Shown piece after piece: positions 10,779 to 21,412 of a DNA stretch of 64,000 nt. Source of the stretch: Vibrio echinoideorum (GTDB taxonomy: Bacteria; Pseudomonadota; Gammaproteobacteria; Enterobacterales; Vibrionaceae); NCBI RefSeq assembly GCF_024347455.1, contig NZ_AP025483.1:3472001-3536000 (forward strand), written 5' to 3'. How positions within the stretch are numbered: position 1 is the first letter of the stretch; each line of letters opens with the position of its first letter. The translations under genes and the position numbers were made by a program. Under the pieces are notes generated by a model. It was given only the letters and a program-made list of their open reading frames with translations, was not told the origin of the DNA and did not search any database.

Positions 10779-11380
10779 GCTTTCTCCAACAGAGCGTTCA
10801 ATTTAGCTTCAAGGCGGGCAACTGAGCTTTTTATGTCATCAACCTGATCGCAAAAATGCACCACTTCTAGCGGAGCCGGTGCAATCTTCCACTCTTCAGT
10901 CAAAACCTGAGCAACATGGTTTTGATGCTTAGTTGCTTGCTTCGCCACAAGGCTACCGACGTTTTTAACGCCTTGTACCAAGGTGTGAGCAACCACATCG
11001 CCAGTCACACGTGACAACCACTCTTCCAAATCAGGCTTGCAGTCTGTCATTAGTTGAGCAAACTTCTGCGCCAGCTGAATATCACCTTCTAAAATCAACT
11101 TATCTTGCTTGATCAACTTAGTGATGTTCGATTGCTCACGCAATTCAGGCAGCACCGATAGGTTCAAAGATAGGTAACAATCCGGTTGCCCTTCATATTC
11201 CGACAACACATCAATCTGCTGGCTGAAAACGAAGGTGAGTGTTTTATTCAACTCTTTCAAATTAACTTGAATGATCTGCCCTTTTAAACGAGATAAACGA
11301 CGAACCAACGTTGGATCATCGTTCACTAAAGTATTTAAAGAGGTTTCAATAACCGCGGTTACCAATGGATCAAATGGCAT
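10775..11380 (-). CDS. ubiJ: UbiJ, SCP2-domain ubiquinone biosynthesis accessory factor
   Basis: A 201-residue protein with an N-terminal SCP2 lipid-carrier domain (about 20-115) and a C-terminal helical region ending in a short coiled coil ([22 protein letters not shown]). UbiJ is a scaffold of the soluble ubiquinone-synthesis metabolon and binds polyprenyl intermediates. The position between ubiE and ubiB is diagnostic. It starts about 100 bases after ubiE and overlaps ubiB by 4 bases. Confidence 0.93.
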   Translation of the reverse strand: MPFDPLVTAVIETSLNTLVNDDPTLVRRLSRLKGQIIQVNLKELNKTLTFVFSQQIDVLSEYEGQPDCYLSLNLSVLPELREQSNITKLIKQDKLILEGDIQLAQKFAQLMTDCKPDLEEWLSRVTGDVVAHTLVQGVKNVGSLVAKQATKHQNHVAQVLTEEWKIAPAPLEVVHFCDQVDDIKSSVARLEAKLNALLEKA

Positions 11381-11478
11381 GACTGTCCTTACCTTTGAAA
11401 ACGGATAAGCCTTAACCTATCCGTTCTATCTTTATTCTTATTTTCTAGCACACTCAACGAGCCTGCTACCAAGTTCGA

Positions 11479-12273
11479 TTAGAACTTGTAACCTCGGTGC
11501 AGCGCAACAATGCCGCCCGTTAGGTTGAAGTATTTTGTATTTTCAAAACCCGCTTCTTGCATCATGCCTTCCAAAGTTTCTTGGTTCGGGTGCATGCGGA
11601 TAGATTCTGCAAGGTAACGGTAGCTGTCTGCATCGTTAGCAATCAGCTCACCCATTTTTGGTAACAGGTGGAAAGAGTATGCGTCGTAAACCTTTGATAG
11701 TGGTTCAAGTACTGGCTTAGAAAACTCAAGAACCAACAGACGACCACCCGGCTTAAGTACGCGATACATTGAACGCAGTGCTTGGTCTTTATCGGTTACG
11801 TTACGCAGACAAAAGCTGATCGTAATGCAATCGAAGTAGTTGTCAGGGAAAGGCAACTCTTCAGCATTCGCTTGTACGTAATGTACATTGCCAACAATAC
11901 CGCTATCACGCAGCTTATCGCGGCCAACATTCAGCATTGAGTTGTTAATATCTGCAAGAACCACGTGGCCTTTTTCGCCAACGATACGCGAGAATTTCGC
12001 AGTAAGGTCGCCAGTACCACCACCAAGGTCTAGGATACGTTGACCAGGGCGAACGCCACTGCAATCAATCGTGAATCGCTTCCACAAGCGGTGAACACCA
12101 CCCGACATTAGATCATTCATGATGTCGTATTTAGCGGCTACAGAGTGAAATACCTCTGCTACTTTCGCGACTTTTTCGTCTTTTGCGACTGTTTCGAAAC
12201 CAAAGTGTGTGGTTTCTGACTCTACTGCTGAATTTGTCTGCACGCTTGTGTCCATAATGCTGTTATCTACCAT
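11479..12273 (-). CDS. ubiE: UbiE, ubiquinone/menaquinone C-methyltransferase
   Basis: SAM-dependent methyltransferase acting on demethylmenaquinone and on the C2 position of the benzoquinol intermediate. It has the SAM motif [12 protein letters not shown], then [11 protein letters not shown], the UbiE signature [19 protein letters not shown], and [33 protein letters not shown] start at the ATG at 12273 (264 residues, MVDNSI), which has GAGA 7 bases upstream and parallels the E. coli MVDK start. An upstream in-frame start at 12297 has no good ribosome site. First gene of ubiEJB-tat, 50 bases after rmuC. Confidence 0.96.
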   Translation of the reverse strand: MVDNSIMDTSVQTNSAVESETTHFGFETVAKDEKVAKVAEVFHSVAAKYDIMNDLMSGGVHRLWKRFTIDCSGVRPGQRILDLGGGTGDLTAKFSRIVGEKGHVVLADINNSMLNVGRDKLRDSGIVGNVHYVQANAEELPFPDNYFDCITISFCLRNVTDKDQALRSMYRVLKPGGRLLVLEFSKPVLEPLSKVYDAYSFHLLPKMGELIANDADSYRYLAESIRMHPNQETLEGMMQEAGFENTKYFNLTGGIVALHRGYKF

Positions 12274-12323
12274 GGTAAGTTCTCGTCGACAGCGCACTCT
12301 GTATTTAAAGGCGCTGCGGCCGA

Positions 12324-13856
12324 TTAGTTTACTTTATCCTCAGCGGGTTGTCTTTCTACTAAGGAGGCATTTTCTGAAAAAGCCTCATTTTGAGCCATTT
12401 CAGCTATCCCAATCGAGATCGACTTTTTCACTTCAACACCAAGGTGTTTGAAGCTTTCAGCTTGACGAATCACATTGCCACGCCCAGTAACTAGCTTATT
12501 CATTGCTCCTTGGTAGCTTTGGTTGGCTCTATCTAATGAGCTTCCGAGACCTTCCATATCATCAACGAACAGGCGTAATTTGTCGTAAAGCTTGCTCGCG
12601 CGTTCAGCGATAACTTGCGCGTTCTGGTTCTGTCGGTCATTACGCCACAGGTTATCAATGGTGCGCAGTGCCACCAGCAGGGTCGTAGGGCTGACCAAGA
12701 TAATGTTTTGCTCCATCGCATCTTTGACTAAGCTAGGATCGGCTTGAATCGCCACCTGAAACGCAGGTTCTACCGGAATAAACATCAACACATAATCAAG
12801 GCTCTGAATGCCTTTGAGCTGATGATAATCCTTCTGGCTCAAGCCTTTAATGTGCGCTCGCAATGAAGCCAAATGATCACGTAATGCAACATCACGTTGT
12901 TGATCAGTTTCAGCATTAAAGTAACGCTCAAACGCCACCAAGGCCATTTTTGAATCCACCACCACTTGCTTGTCTTGTGGCAAATGCACAATCACATCCG
13001 GTTGGTAACGCTTGCCTGCATCGTTTTGCAGGTTCACTTGAGTTTGGTATTCATGGCCTTCTCGCAGCCCTGATTCAGCGAGCACTCGCGCAAGTACCAC
13101 CTCACCCCAATTACCTTGCTGCTTGTTATCACCCTTTAGAGCTTGGGTCAGATTCACAGCTTCACGAGTCATGCTCTCATTAAGACGCTGCAGGTTTTTA
13201 AGCTCATGCACCAAGGTATGACGCTCTTTGGCTTCTTGGCTAAAGCTGTCATTTACTTGCTTCTTGAAGCCCTCTAATTGCTCTTTCAGCGGAGACAACA
13301 AACCTTCCAAGCTCTGTTTGTTCTGCTGGTCAACCTTGGCAGTTTTACTCTCAAACAGTTGATTTGCTAACAGTTCAAACTGTTGCTTCAATCGAAATTC
13401 CGCTTGTTCTAACAATTGCAGCTTTTCATTGTTGGCGAGGTTTTCTTGATCATGTCTTGCTTCTTGTTCTCGAAGTTCAGCCTCTAACTCAGACTTATGC
13501 TCCTTAAGAACATTGATATCATCGGCGTACTGCTGGCGCTCTTGTTTCACGGCTTCAAAATAGCGCAGCTTTTCCATTGCGGCCATCACCTTGCCGTGCG
13601 CCTGCTTGAGCTCGAATGCCGCTTTGTCTCGATCATCGTCAAGCTCATCCAGTTCTTGTTGCGCCTCTGCGAGCGATGACTTGAGCTGCGCCTGTTGAGA
13701 CTCATGCAACAAACGATCGGACTTAAGTTGCTGCTCCAGCAATCGCTGCTGAAAAGAGAGCTTCTGTTTAACCCACCAACCCACAACGCCACCGCTGACG
13801 AGCGCGCCAGAAATTGCAGCAATAAGCGTTGCTTGGTGTTCGATAATCCATTGCAT
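12324..13856 (-). CDS. rmuC: RmuC family DNA recombination protein
   Basis: A 510-residue protein with an N-terminal membrane anchor (about 10-27, [19 protein letters not shown]) and a long coiled coil (about 30-200, Gln/Glu-rich heptads). The C-terminal RmuC nuclease-like domain follows, including [40 protein letters not shown] and MFIPVEPAF. The D-x(n)-DSK arrangement fits a PD-(D/E)XK-type fold. RmuC is reported to limit inversions at short repeats; its biochemical role is not settled. It lies upstream of ubiE in the same direction. Confidence 0.93.
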   Translation of the reverse strand: MQWIIEHQATLIAAISGALVSGGVVGWWVKQKLSFQQRLLEQQLKSDRLLHESQQAQLKSSLAEAQQELDELDDDRDKAAFELKQAHGKVMAAMEKLRYFEAVKQERQQYADDINVLKEHKSELEAELREQEARHDQENLANNEKLQLLEQAEFRLKQQFELLANQLFESKTAKVDQQNKQSLEGLLSPLKEQLEGFKKQVNDSFSQEAKERHTLVHELKNLQRLNESMTREAVNLTQALKGDNKQQGNWGEVVLARVLAESGLREGHEYQTQVNLQNDAGKRYQPDVIVHLPQDKQVVVDSKMALVAFERYFNAETDQQRDVALRDHLASLRAHIKGLSQKDYHQLKGIQSLDYVLMFIPVEPAFQVAIQADPSLVKDAMEQNIILVSPTTLLVALRTIDNLWRNDRQNQNAQVIAERASKLYDKLRLFVDDMEGLGSSLDRANQSYQGAMNKLVTGRGNVIRQAESFKHLGVEVKKSISIGIAEMAQNEAFSENASLVERQPAEDKVN

Positions 13857-13994
13857 GATAATGATTTAGCCTAATTGGAAATAACTCATTAAATGGTATT
13901 TTGATACTGGATAAATGTCCAGTTTGCCGTATTAAAATTCGACAGATAGACTAGGCGCTCCGTATTCTGCCCCATCACATTAGAATGAGTTGCT

Positions 13995-14903
13995 ATGAAC
14001 GAACGTCGTGCCTTGGGCTTTGGCCTTTCCGCAGTATTACTGTGGTCAACAGTTGCTACTGCTTTTAAGCTGACCCTTGCTGAGTTTTCACCGATCCAAA
14101 TGCTGACCGTCGCTAGCATTGTGTCTTCTGTCGCATTGATTACCATCTGTGCCTTTCAAGGCAAGCTTTCTCAGTTGAGTACTACGTTTCTTTCAAACCC
14201 TTGGTATTACTTATTGCTTGGTTTAGTCAACCCATTGGCTTACTACCTGATTCTCTTCAAAGCATACGATTTACTGCCCGCTTCTCAGGCTCAAGCCATT
14301 AACTACAGTTGGGCAATCACCCTAACCTTAATGGCGGCGGTTTTTCTGGGGCAAAAAATTCGCAAACAAGATTGGGTTGCTTGTACCTTCAGCTATGCGG
14401 GCGTGGTGGTCATTGCCACCAAAGGTGATGTACTGGGAATGCAATTCGATAGTCCACTGGGTGTGGCACTGGCCCTGCTTTCAACGCTGCTTTGGGCGGG
14501 ATACTGGATTCTCAATACCAAAAATAAAGCTGACCCTGTGGTGGGTGTATTGCTTGGTTTCTTAGTGGCACTACCATTCGCGATTGGTTTAACCCTTTAC
14601 GAAGGCGAAAGCTTTGGCCAAATCACAGCGAAAGGTTGGATGGCCGTGACTTACGTAGGCCTATTCGAGATGGGTATTACCTTTGTGCTGTGGCTCTCAG
14701 CGCTAAAACTGACCAACAATACAGCGCGTATCAGCAATCTAATTTTTGCCTCACCATTTATCTCATTGATGCTACTTTCGACCATTATTGGCGAAGAAAT
14801 CCACCCTGCGACACTATTTGGTTTAATGCTGATCATTGCGGGTTTGGTTATTCAACAGATCAAATGGGGAAAGAAGAAAAACAACCTCAACCCTGAAAGC
14901 TGA
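13995..14903 (+). CDS. DMT superfamily (EamA) transporter
   Basis: A 302-residue inner-membrane protein with ten hydrophobic helices arranged as two EamA repeats (about 8-140 and 152-290). The first opens with RALGFGLSAVLLWSTVATAFK and the second with SPLGVALALLSTLLWAGYWI. The Lys-rich cytoplasmic tail is typical. EamA proteins export metabolites such as amino acids; the substrate here is unknown. Transcribed divergently from rmuC with 138 bases between them and followed by a strong bidirectional terminator. Confidence 0.88.
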   Translation: MNERRALGFGLSAVLLWSTVATAFKLTLAEFSPIQMLTVASIVSSVALITICAFQGKLSQLSTTFLSNPWYYLLLGLVNPLAYYLILFKAYDLLPASQAQAINYSWAITLTLMAAVFLGQKIRKQDWVACTFSYAGVVVIATKGDVLGMQFDSPLGVALALLSTLLWAGYWILNTKNKADPVVGVLLGFLVALPFAIGLTLYEGESFGQITAKGWMAVTYVGLFEMGITFVLWLSALKLTNNTARISNLIFASPFISLMLLSTIIGEEIHPATLFGLMLIIAGLVIQQIKWGKKKNNLNPES

Positions 14904-15249
14904 TAGCTGATAGCCAGCGAAACTAAAATTCTCGCACTACACACCCTCCAGAGTGAGTAGCGATAGCAAACTTTAGAAACAAAAATGGCGAGTCCTATGA
15001 CTCGCCATTTTTGTACTAATTATGAAGCATCTACTTCTAAATCCATGTTAGTTACCTCAATATTTTACTGAAGTCGCTTTCGTCATGTTAAGCGAATAGA
15101 ACCTACTTCTCCAGTAATTAAAAAACACCAAATTAGAACGTTCGATATGGATTGTTATAAGTTTTACTAATAAGACTATTACGCATCCAACTAGGTAATA
15201 CGACACCTTCATGATTAGATGTTATGAAAATGTTACTTAAGGAAATGTC
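14904..15249. other. Intergenic region upstream of the amidohydrolase gene
   Basis: A 346-base gap. Apart from the hairpin at 14981-15012 it holds AT-rich sequence and presumably the promoter and any LysR-type site for the downstream pair; I could not pin down either. Confidence 0.4.
14981..15012. terminator. Bidirectional terminator after the EamA gene
   Basis: A 14-bp perfect stem (14981-14994 with 14999-15012, core GGCGAGTC/GACTCGCC) and a CTAT loop, flanked by A5 and T5. Confidence 0.9.
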
Positions 15250-16422
15250 GTGTCCCTATTACAAGAGCTAGAAAAGTGGCTACCAGAAATGGTAGAAATT
15301 AGACGAAATATTCATCAACACCCAGAGCTTGGTTTTGAAGAGTACAACACACAAAGTATGGTAATAGCCAAGCTCAAGGAATATGGCGTTGAACAAATAG
15401 ACTCTCGTTTTGGAGGAACAGGCGTTGTTGCGGTTATCCAAGGGGAGCTCGGTGACGGAAAAACTTTAGGCTTAAGAGCCGATCTGGACGCATTACCGAT
15501 CCACGAAGAAAACAACTTTTCTCACCGTTCTTGTCAGGCCGGAAAAATGCACGCATGTGGGCATGATGGACATACCACGATGCTGCTATACGCAGCAAAA
15601 TACCTCGCAAAAAATCGCCAATTTAATGGTAAAGCCGTACTCATTTTTCAACCCGCTGAAGAAGGTGTCGGTGGCGCACAAAAAATGCTTCAGGATGGCT
15701 TACTTGAGTGCTATCCATTAGATGCATGTTACGCTCTTCATAACATGCCAGGCATACCAGAAGGGCATTTTGCATTCAAAGAAGGACCGATAATGGCAAG
15801 TTCCGATCGGCTCTTTATTCAGATTAATGGCAAAAGTGGGCATGCGGGCCTACCACAAAATACCCAAGATCCATTATTAGTTGCGACCCATATCTATCAA
15901 GGTATACAAGGCTTAGTCAGTCGAACTTATAGCCCCTTTGAACCGCTTGTTGTTTCAGTCACACAGCTACATTGCGGTGAGACAACTAACGCCATCGCTG
16001 ATACCGCTCAAATGAGTGGCACCTTCAGAACTCTCTCCCAAAGTGTGCGAGACCGCTTGGTTACTCAACTTAATACTCTGGTGTCTCACACTGCCATGGC
16101 TTTCGACATGACTGCACAATTCTCCTTAGGTCCAATATCTCACCCACCTACCGTCAACAGCTTCCCCGAAGTCGAGACAGCAGTGAAAGCCGCCTCTTCA
16201 GTCGTTGGTAATGATCAGGTTAACGCAACATGTGAGGCTCTATTAGCCAGTGAAGACTTTTCTTTTTTTCTAGAACAAGTACCGGGATGCTATGGATTCA
16301 TCGGCAACGGATTAACCATCAATGGAGAAACGATAGGATTGCACCACAAGAACTACGATTTCAATGATCGAGTGTTGCCGACCGGAGCCGCATACTTCAT
16401 CTCGCTACTTCAACAAAACTAG
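15250..16422 (+). CDS. M20D family amidohydrolase (hippurate/N-acyl-amino-acid hydrolase-like)
   Basis: A 390-residue metallopeptidase of the M20D group, which cleaves N-acyl or N-aminobenzoyl amino acids. Metal and catalytic motifs: GLRADLDALP, MHACGHDGHTTM, IFQPAEEGVGG and ALHNMPG. A lid dimerisation domain lies in the middle (about 185-295). Translation starts at GTG 15250 (Val-Ser-Leu-Leu) with AAGGA 6-7 bases upstream. It sits 57 bases upstream of an AbgT-type transporter, which fits uptake and hydrolysis of an amide such as p-aminobenzoyl-glutamate or another N-acyl amino acid. The exact substrate is not determinable. It is cytoplasmic, with no signal peptide. Confidence 0.9.
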   Translation: MSLLQELEKWLPEMVEIRRNIHQHPELGFEEYNTQSMVIAKLKEYGVEQIDSRFGGTGVVAVIQGELGDGKTLGLRADLDALPIHEENNFSHRSCQAGKMHACGHDGHTTMLLYAAKYLAKNRQFNGKAVLIFQPAEEGVGGAQKMLQDGLLECYPLDACYALHNMPGIPEGHFAFKEGPIMASSDRLFIQINGKSGHAGLPQNTQDPLLVATHIYQGIQGLVSRTYSPFEPLVVSVTQLHCGETTNAIADTAQMSGTFRTLSQSVRDRLVTQLNTLVSHTAMAFDMTAQFSLGPISHPPTVNSFPEVETAVKAASSVVGNDQVNATCEALLASEDFSFFLEQVPGCYGFIGNGLTINGETIGLHHKNYDFNDRVLPTGAAYFISLLQQN

Positions 16423-16479
16423 CTCATAAAAAATTAGCACAGGGGTCACGATGACCCTAAATAATCACAGGAGTGTGAC

Positions 16480-18012
16480 ATGTCAGGTTTACTAGAGCAA
16501 AAACAACTCCCTCAGAACGTCAGCATAATTGATCGTATTGAGAAGTTTGGGGACCGAATTCCTCATCCATTCTATATGTTTATTACTTTATGCTTAGCGG
16601 TCATATTCTTGTCTTGGATAGTGTCTACTTTTGGAGGGAATATAACTCACCCTTTGAGCGGAGATGAAATCAAAGTAAAGAACCTACTCAGTGGTGAAGG
16701 GTTTGTTTACATTCTGAATTCAGCTGTATCAAATTTTATCGCGTTTAAACCTCTGGGTTTGGTACTTTGTATGATGCTCGCAGTAGGGCTTGTTCAAGAA
16801 GTAGGGTTAGCCGATTCAGCTATTAAGCAATCGCTTTTAAACGCACCCAAAAACTTCGTAACTGCCTCAATATTTCTAACCGGGATCATCGGTAACTTAG
16901 CATCTGATGCGGCGTTTATCTTAGTGCCTCCTTTAGCTGGCATCATTTTCTCTGCAACTAATCGAAACCCTGTAGTAGGAATTGCTGCAGGTTTTGTAGC
17001 TGTGGCCGCAGGCTTTACTGCCAACGTATTTATCGCAGGAACAGATGTTTTACTCTCAGGTATTTCAACAGAAGCTGCCCGCATTGTTGAACCAGTAGAG
17101 GTTAGCCCCGCTGCTAACTGGTACTTCATGATCCTTTCAGTACCTCTCTTGGTCATACTTGGAACACTCATTACCGACAAATACATAGAACCGCGATTTG
17201 ATAAACAAACGAAACGTTCTGCCGAAGAATCTCCACTTAGCGCTAAAAATACAGAAACGTATTTTGTCACCGACATTCAGAAAAAAGCTTTAAAATGGTC
17301 TGGGTACGCATCAATTATTTTTATTCTTGGAATGATAGCATTGCTTCTTCCAAGTGACTCACCATTGAAAAACGCCGATGGCGGCTTAGTTCCGTCCCCC
17401 TTCCTTACTGGAATAATCCCAATAATTATGGCGTTTTTCATTATGAATGCCGTGGTTTACGGTGTAAAAGCAGGAGAGATAAAGAAAGCGAGTGATGTGC
17501 CCGATCTGATGGCGAAGTCATTGCATGGTATTGGTGGTTACATCGTCTTAGTTTTTGTTATTGCCCAATTTATTGCTTGGTTTAATTGGTCTAACTTAGC
17601 TATATTTTTCGCTGTAAATGGCGCTGAAATGCTTGCTCAAGTTGAAGTACCAAAACTATTAATGTTAGCCATGTTTATGGTGCTTGCAGGGTTCATGAAC
17701 CTGATTGTTTTCAGTGGTTCGGCTCAATGGGCAATCATGGCTCCTGTATTTATTCCACTATTCATGCTGCTGGATATATCACCTGAATATACTCAGATGG
17801 CTTACAGAATCGCAGACTCAACAACCAATATTATATCTCCGACAAATCCTTACGTGCCGATGGTATTAGCACTGATAGCCAAATATAACCCCAACGTAAA
17901 ATTCGGTACATTCCTAGCAATGATGGTCCCGTATGCATTCTTTCTATTTACAATCTGGGGAGCTGTATTCTTGACCTACACCATGTTAGGCCTACCTGTT
18001 GGACCTATGTAG
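16480..18012 (+). CDS. AbgT family transporter
   Basis: A 510-residue polytopic membrane protein of the AbgT family, whose members import p-aminobenzoyl-glutamate or act as proton-driven antimetabolite exporters. Family features are RIEKFGDRIPHPFYMF at the start, the SDAAFILVPPLAGI segment, and the C-terminal SGSAQWAIMAPVFIPLFM and DSTTNIISPTNPYVPMVLAL loops that form the substrate site. A good ribosome site (AGGAG) lies 6-7 bases before the ATG. It almost certainly forms an operon with the upstream amidohydrolase. It ends 10 bases from the convergent LysR gene. Confidence 0.92.
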   Translation: MSGLLEQKQLPQNVSIIDRIEKFGDRIPHPFYMFITLCLAVIFLSWIVSTFGGNITHPLSGDEIKVKNLLSGEGFVYILNSAVSNFIAFKPLGLVLCMMLAVGLVQEVGLADSAIKQSLLNAPKNFVTASIFLTGIIGNLASDAAFILVPPLAGIIFSATNRNPVVGIAAGFVAVAAGFTANVFIAGTDVLLSGISTEAARIVEPVEVSPAANWYFMILSVPLLVILGTLITDKYIEPRFDKQTKRSAEESPLSAKNTETYFVTDIQKKALKWSGYASIIFILGMIALLLPSDSPLKNADGGLVPSPFLTGIIPIIMAFFIMNAVVYGVKAGEIKKASDVPDLMAKSLHGIGGYIVLVFVIAQFIAWFNWSNLAIFFAVNGAEMLAQVEVPKLLMLAMFMVLAGFMNLIVFSGSAQWAIMAPVFIPLFMLLDISPEYTQMAYRIADSTTNIISPTNPYVPMVLALIAKYNPNVKFGTFLAMMVPYAFFLFTIWGAVFLTYTMLGLPVGPM

Positions 18013-18022
18013 ATTTCGTAAA

Positions 18023-18913
18023 CTACAGTTTGAGACTAACTTGCTTTCTGAGCATTAAATTAAACTCATCGATGATCTGTCGGTGAGTTTCTTTTCTCGT
18101 AATTAACCCAATTGAGCGATATTGAATTGGTTTTACTATTGGGATAAATCTTAAGTTCTCATGAGCATGTAATGAGGCGATGGTTGAAGATAAAATGGCA
18201 GAACCTAAACCACTATCGATCATACCAAGCAATGTTGAAGTGTGTGACGCACTAATTTCAGGATCATAGGTAAGACCTGCTCGCATAAATGCTTGATCAG
18301 CAAGTGTCCTTAAACTGTTCCCTGGACTGATACCAATAGATGCGTACTGATGAGCCTGCTTCCAGTTAACTTCACTCTCCGCACTCAAATGATGGGCCGT
18401 ATTACAGGTAAAGCACAAGTGATCACGGAATAGTAATTCAAAATTCAGTTCTGAGTTATTAGGGGGAGTACCAATACCTATATCAGCACGTCCTTCTAGT
18501 ACTGAGTTATGAATGTCATTAACCCGCTCCTCTATCAACCGAAATGAAAAAGATGGATGATTTTTTTTCAGCTCACTGATGGTCTTCGGGACCAGAGAAG
18601 AACACATCGAGTACAAAGACGAAATAACTAGCGTTCGATGGTAGCCTTGTTGACGAGCTTTACTATCCAACTCCCACTTATCTAAACGGTTAACAATGAA
18701 CAAAGCTTCTTGATAGAACGTACGACCAGTTTCAGTTAGTAATATTTTTCGGCCTCTTTTCTCAATAAGTTCTGAGGCAGTTTGTACCGCAAGCTTTTGC
18801 ATCATTTGGCTCAATGCAGATTGCGTAATGTGTATTTGTTCAGCCGCAACAGTAAAGCTTTTAGCCTCAGCAAGAGTAATAAACGCTTTAAGTTGTCGAT
18901 AACTCACATCCAT
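18023..18913 (-). CDS. LysR family transcriptional regulator
   Basis: A 296-residue LTTR. The N-terminal winged helix-turn-helix spans residues 1-60 (RQLKAFITLAEAKSFTVAAEQIHITQSALSQ), followed by a linker helix and a periplasmic-binding-fold effector domain (about 90-290). Convergent with the AbgT gene at 10 bases. It is a candidate regulator of the amidohydrolase/AbgT pair, but because it does not share a divergent promoter with them this is inference from proximity only. Confidence 0.93.
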   Translation of the reverse strand: MDVSYRQLKAFITLAEAKSFTVAAEQIHITQSALSQMMQKLAVQTASELIEKRGRKILLTETGRTFYQEALFIVNRLDKWELDSKARQQGYHRTLVISSLYSMCSSLVPKTISELKKNHPSFSFRLIEERVNDIHNSVLEGRADIGIGTPPNNSELNFELLFRDHLCFTCNTAHHLSAESEVNWKQAHQYASIGISPGNSLRTLADQAFMRAGLTYDPEISASHTSTLLGMIDSGLGSAILSSTIASLHAHENLRFIPIVKPIQYRSIGLITRKETHRQIIDEFNLMLRKQVSLKL

Positions 18914-19589
18914 AAGACTGGCACCACCTTAAGTATTTTCTTTGTACAACGTTATCGATTACGAAATATCAATCAGAAGGCTCACAATATAAAATTCATA
19001 CAAAGCGATAGAGTCAGTTCAACGTCATGGGATGCGACAATGTGTGTGGCCTCTCATAAAAATTGCAAAACAAAACACCGTATCAACACTTCGATGCAAC
19101 TAGGATATTTTGCTATTACGCAGTCTGACTGAAATGAGGGATGTCATAAGGTCAGGTTATCAATACACCCTGTAGACATTGTTTTAGAAGAATCGTCTCA
19201 AACCGGAATCGTCAAAACCGCTCTGTTCCAACCTAGAGTAATAAGTGATTAAGGATTTGGACTTTACTGATACTGATACTGATACTGATGATTGAACCAT
19301 GCGATCAGTGCCTCAGGAGGAGTGAGACACATTAATAATTAAGAGTTAGATTTGAAGCTATTGCGAATTTAGATTCCACAGTTAAATTAACCTTGGATAA
19401 CATATCTTTCCCAAACTAGGCTCTGACAACTCAAAGCCTGATAAAGACGGTTACAAATTGCATTTTTGCTTGAGACTTAAAATTTAGTCACAAAAGAAAC
19501 TAAATGTCAGAATGAAAAATAATTACTTTCGAAGTATGGATAGTGACAATCACAGCTAAGAGACAAATTTTCTTATCTCCACACAGCTC
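18914..19589. other. 676-base intergenic region with a short tandem repeat
   Basis: I see no convincing gene; short ORFs here lack ribosome sites and family resemblance. It holds the LysR promoter and, at 19265-19288, four perfect copies of the hexamer TACTGA. Composition is AT-rich. Confidence 0.45.
19265..19288. repeat. Hexanucleotide tandem repeat (TACTGA x4)
   Basis: Four uninterrupted copies of TACTGA followed by a partial TG. Noncoding; a potential variable-number locus. Confidence 0.85.
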
Positions 19590-20783
19590 TTAAACCCACT
19601 GGCCTGCTGCAAAGCCTGAGCTCCAGCACCATTGGAAGTTATAGCCGCCTAACCAACCGGTTACATCCATTACTTCACCGATGAAGTAAAGGCCAGAGAC
19701 CGTCTTACACTCCATCGTTTTTGAGGATAGGTGATTAGTGTCTACACCGCCTAAAGTCACTTCAGCCGTTCGGTAGCCTTCGGTGCCGTTGGGTGCGATT
19801 TTCCAGTTCTCTAGATGCTCTACAATGTCATTCAACTGCTTTTCGTTGAACTGCTTGAGCGGTTTGTCTTCGAGCTCTTTACGGTCTATCAACACCTCAA
19901 CGAAACGCTTTGGTAATGCTTTCGCTAAGGTATTTTTCAAGCTCTGATTTGGGTGTTTCTCGCGAGAGTTTTCAAGTAGCTCAGCAACGTCCACTTCAGG
20001 AACTAAATTGATAGAAACAGATTGACCTGCTTTCCAGAATGAAGAGATTTGCAGTACCGAAGGGCCAGACAGGCCGCGGTGAGTAAACAATAGCGCTTCT
20101 TTGAATAAAGTGCCGTCTTGCGCAGTGATCTCGGCAGGAATCGCGATTCCGGAAAGCTCAGCAAAGGCTTCTTTGTCTTCTTTATGCAGAGTAAACGGCA
20201 CCAAACCAGCGGTTGTTGGAACAACCGACAAACCAAACTGCTCAGCTACTTTATAGCCAAATGGGGTCGCACCCAGTTTTGGCATTGAAAGGCCACCGGT
20301 TGCGATAACCAATGAATCACACTCAACTTCATCGGTATTGAGGTGCATCTTGAAACCAGCGTCTGTTTTCTCAATCGAATGAACATCACAACGGTAACGT
20401 TCTTCAACCTTTGCTTGCTTACATTCTGCTAGCAGCATGGTGACGATATCTTTTGAGTTATGATCATTCACACAGAACAGTTGTCCGTGATCGCGTTCTT
20501 CAAATTCAATACCGTGCTTACTTACCATCGAGATAAAATCCCAATTGGTGTATTGAGAAAGTGCCGATTTCACAAAGTGGCTGTTATTACACAGGAAGTG
20601 ATTAGCACTGACATCATAATTAGTAAAGTTACAGCGACCGCCACCAGCAATAAGGATTTTTCTTCCCGGTTTTTTTGCATGATCTACGACGAGTACTCGT
20701 CGGCCGCGTTTGCCTGCTTCTGCTGCACACATCAAGCCAGCTGCACCTGCGCCAATTACGATTACGTCAAATTTTTCACTCAT
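19590..20783 (-). CDS. NAD(P)/FAD-dependent oxidoreductase, YhiN/HI0933 family
   Basis: A 397-residue flavoprotein. The N-terminal dinucleotide fold is DVIVIGAGAAGLMCAAEAGKRG. The family signature follows as KKPGRKILIAGGGRCNFTN, and the C-terminal FAD motif GGVDTNHLSSKTMECKTVSGLYFIGEVMDVTGWLGGYNFQW is present. The family is widely conserved but its substrate is unknown. It belongs to the conserved yhiN-uspB-uspA neighbourhood also found in E. coli. Transcribed minus, downstream of uspB and its terminator. Confidence 0.9.
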   Translation of the reverse strand: MSEKFDVIVIGAGAAGLMCAAEAGKRGRRVLVVDHAKKPGRKILIAGGGRCNFTNYDVSANHFLCNNSHFVKSALSQYTNWDFISMVSKHGIEFEERDHGQLFCVNDHNSKDIVTMLLAECKQAKVEERYRCDVHSIEKTDAGFKMHLNTDEVECDSLVIATGGLSMPKLGATPFGYKVAEQFGLSVVPTTAGLVPFTLHKEDKEAFAELSGIAIPAEITAQDGTLFKEALLFTHRGLSGPSVLQISSFWKAGQSVSINLVPEVDVAELLENSREKHPNQSLKNTLAKALPKRFVEVLIDRKELEDKPLKQFNEKQLNDIVEHLENWKIAPNGTEGYRTAEVTLGGVDTNHLSSKTMECKTVSGLYFIGEVMDVTGWLGGYNFQWCWSSGFAAGQWV

Positions 20784-20846
20784 TGTGGTTCTGCTTTCTT
20801 CACTTTTGCATCACGAAGCACACCTTGTGCTCATAACGCCACCAAT

Positions 20847-20876
20847 AAAAAAGGATGTGCATAACAGCACATCCTT
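20847..20876 (-). terminator. Terminator of uspB
   Basis: AAGGATGTGC (851-860 of the 20-kb block) pairs with GCACATCCTT (20867-20876) around a 6-base loop. An A-run at 20847-20852 gives the U-tail on the minus strand. Confidence 0.8.
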
Positions 20877-21020
20877 ACTAATTGCTCGCTATTCTAACGG
20901 CAATTTTCAACTTTGCAATTGATGTTCATTCGTGCAAATTTCTGTCAGCATCCACAACATAAAGCGGGCGACTGATTCAGCGAATCGAGTTCGAATTAAT
21001 CACTCAAATCACCTTAAAAT

Positions 21021-21344
21021 TTAAACGATGAATGAAGACAGTAGCGTTACACCAAGTAGAGAGACAGACAATATAAACAACTGTCTCACTCGATCACATT
21101 TTGTCGTAAACACGGCATCATGATGATGGTGATACTCTTTACTTTTTATGTAACTAAACAAGCGAACTTGTTTGGTCATATTGCCATGGGTTGTGAAAAA
21201 ACCACCGCCATCCACTTGTTGATAAAGCAGAGGGTGAGCTTCTCGCATGATATAAATAAGTGTTCTCAGCGCAGTAAGATATCGCGCCCAGTTCAAACAT
21301 GTCACAACCATTAGTGCAAATAGAATAGTGTCGCCGCTGATCAT
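21021..21344 (-). CDS. uspB: Universal stress protein B
   Basis: A 107-residue predicted inner-membrane protein with hydrophobic segments at both ends (about 5-28 and 88-107). The central UspB signature is [26 protein letters not shown], close to the E. coli protein (111 residues). UspB is a sigma-S-dependent stationary-phase protein linked to ethanol resistance; its molecular role is unknown. In enterobacteria uspB and uspA are divergent neighbours; here ferritin lies between them. Confidence 0.92.
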   Translation of the reverse strand: MISGDTILFALMVVTCLNWARYLTALRTLIYIMREAHPLLYQQVDGGGFFTTHGNMTKQVRLFSYIKSKEYHHHHDAVFTTKCDRVRQLFILSVSLLGVTLLSSFIV

Positions 21345-21412
21345 CCTTTCCTCCCTACATCTTCAAGGGAATACTCAAGAGAAAAAGATAATCAGTGTCT
21401 TTTTCTTACAGC

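Noticed and set aside
16794..17276. 160-codon minus-strand ORF inside the AbgT gene
   Set aside because: Shadow of a conserved membrane protein; no start signal.
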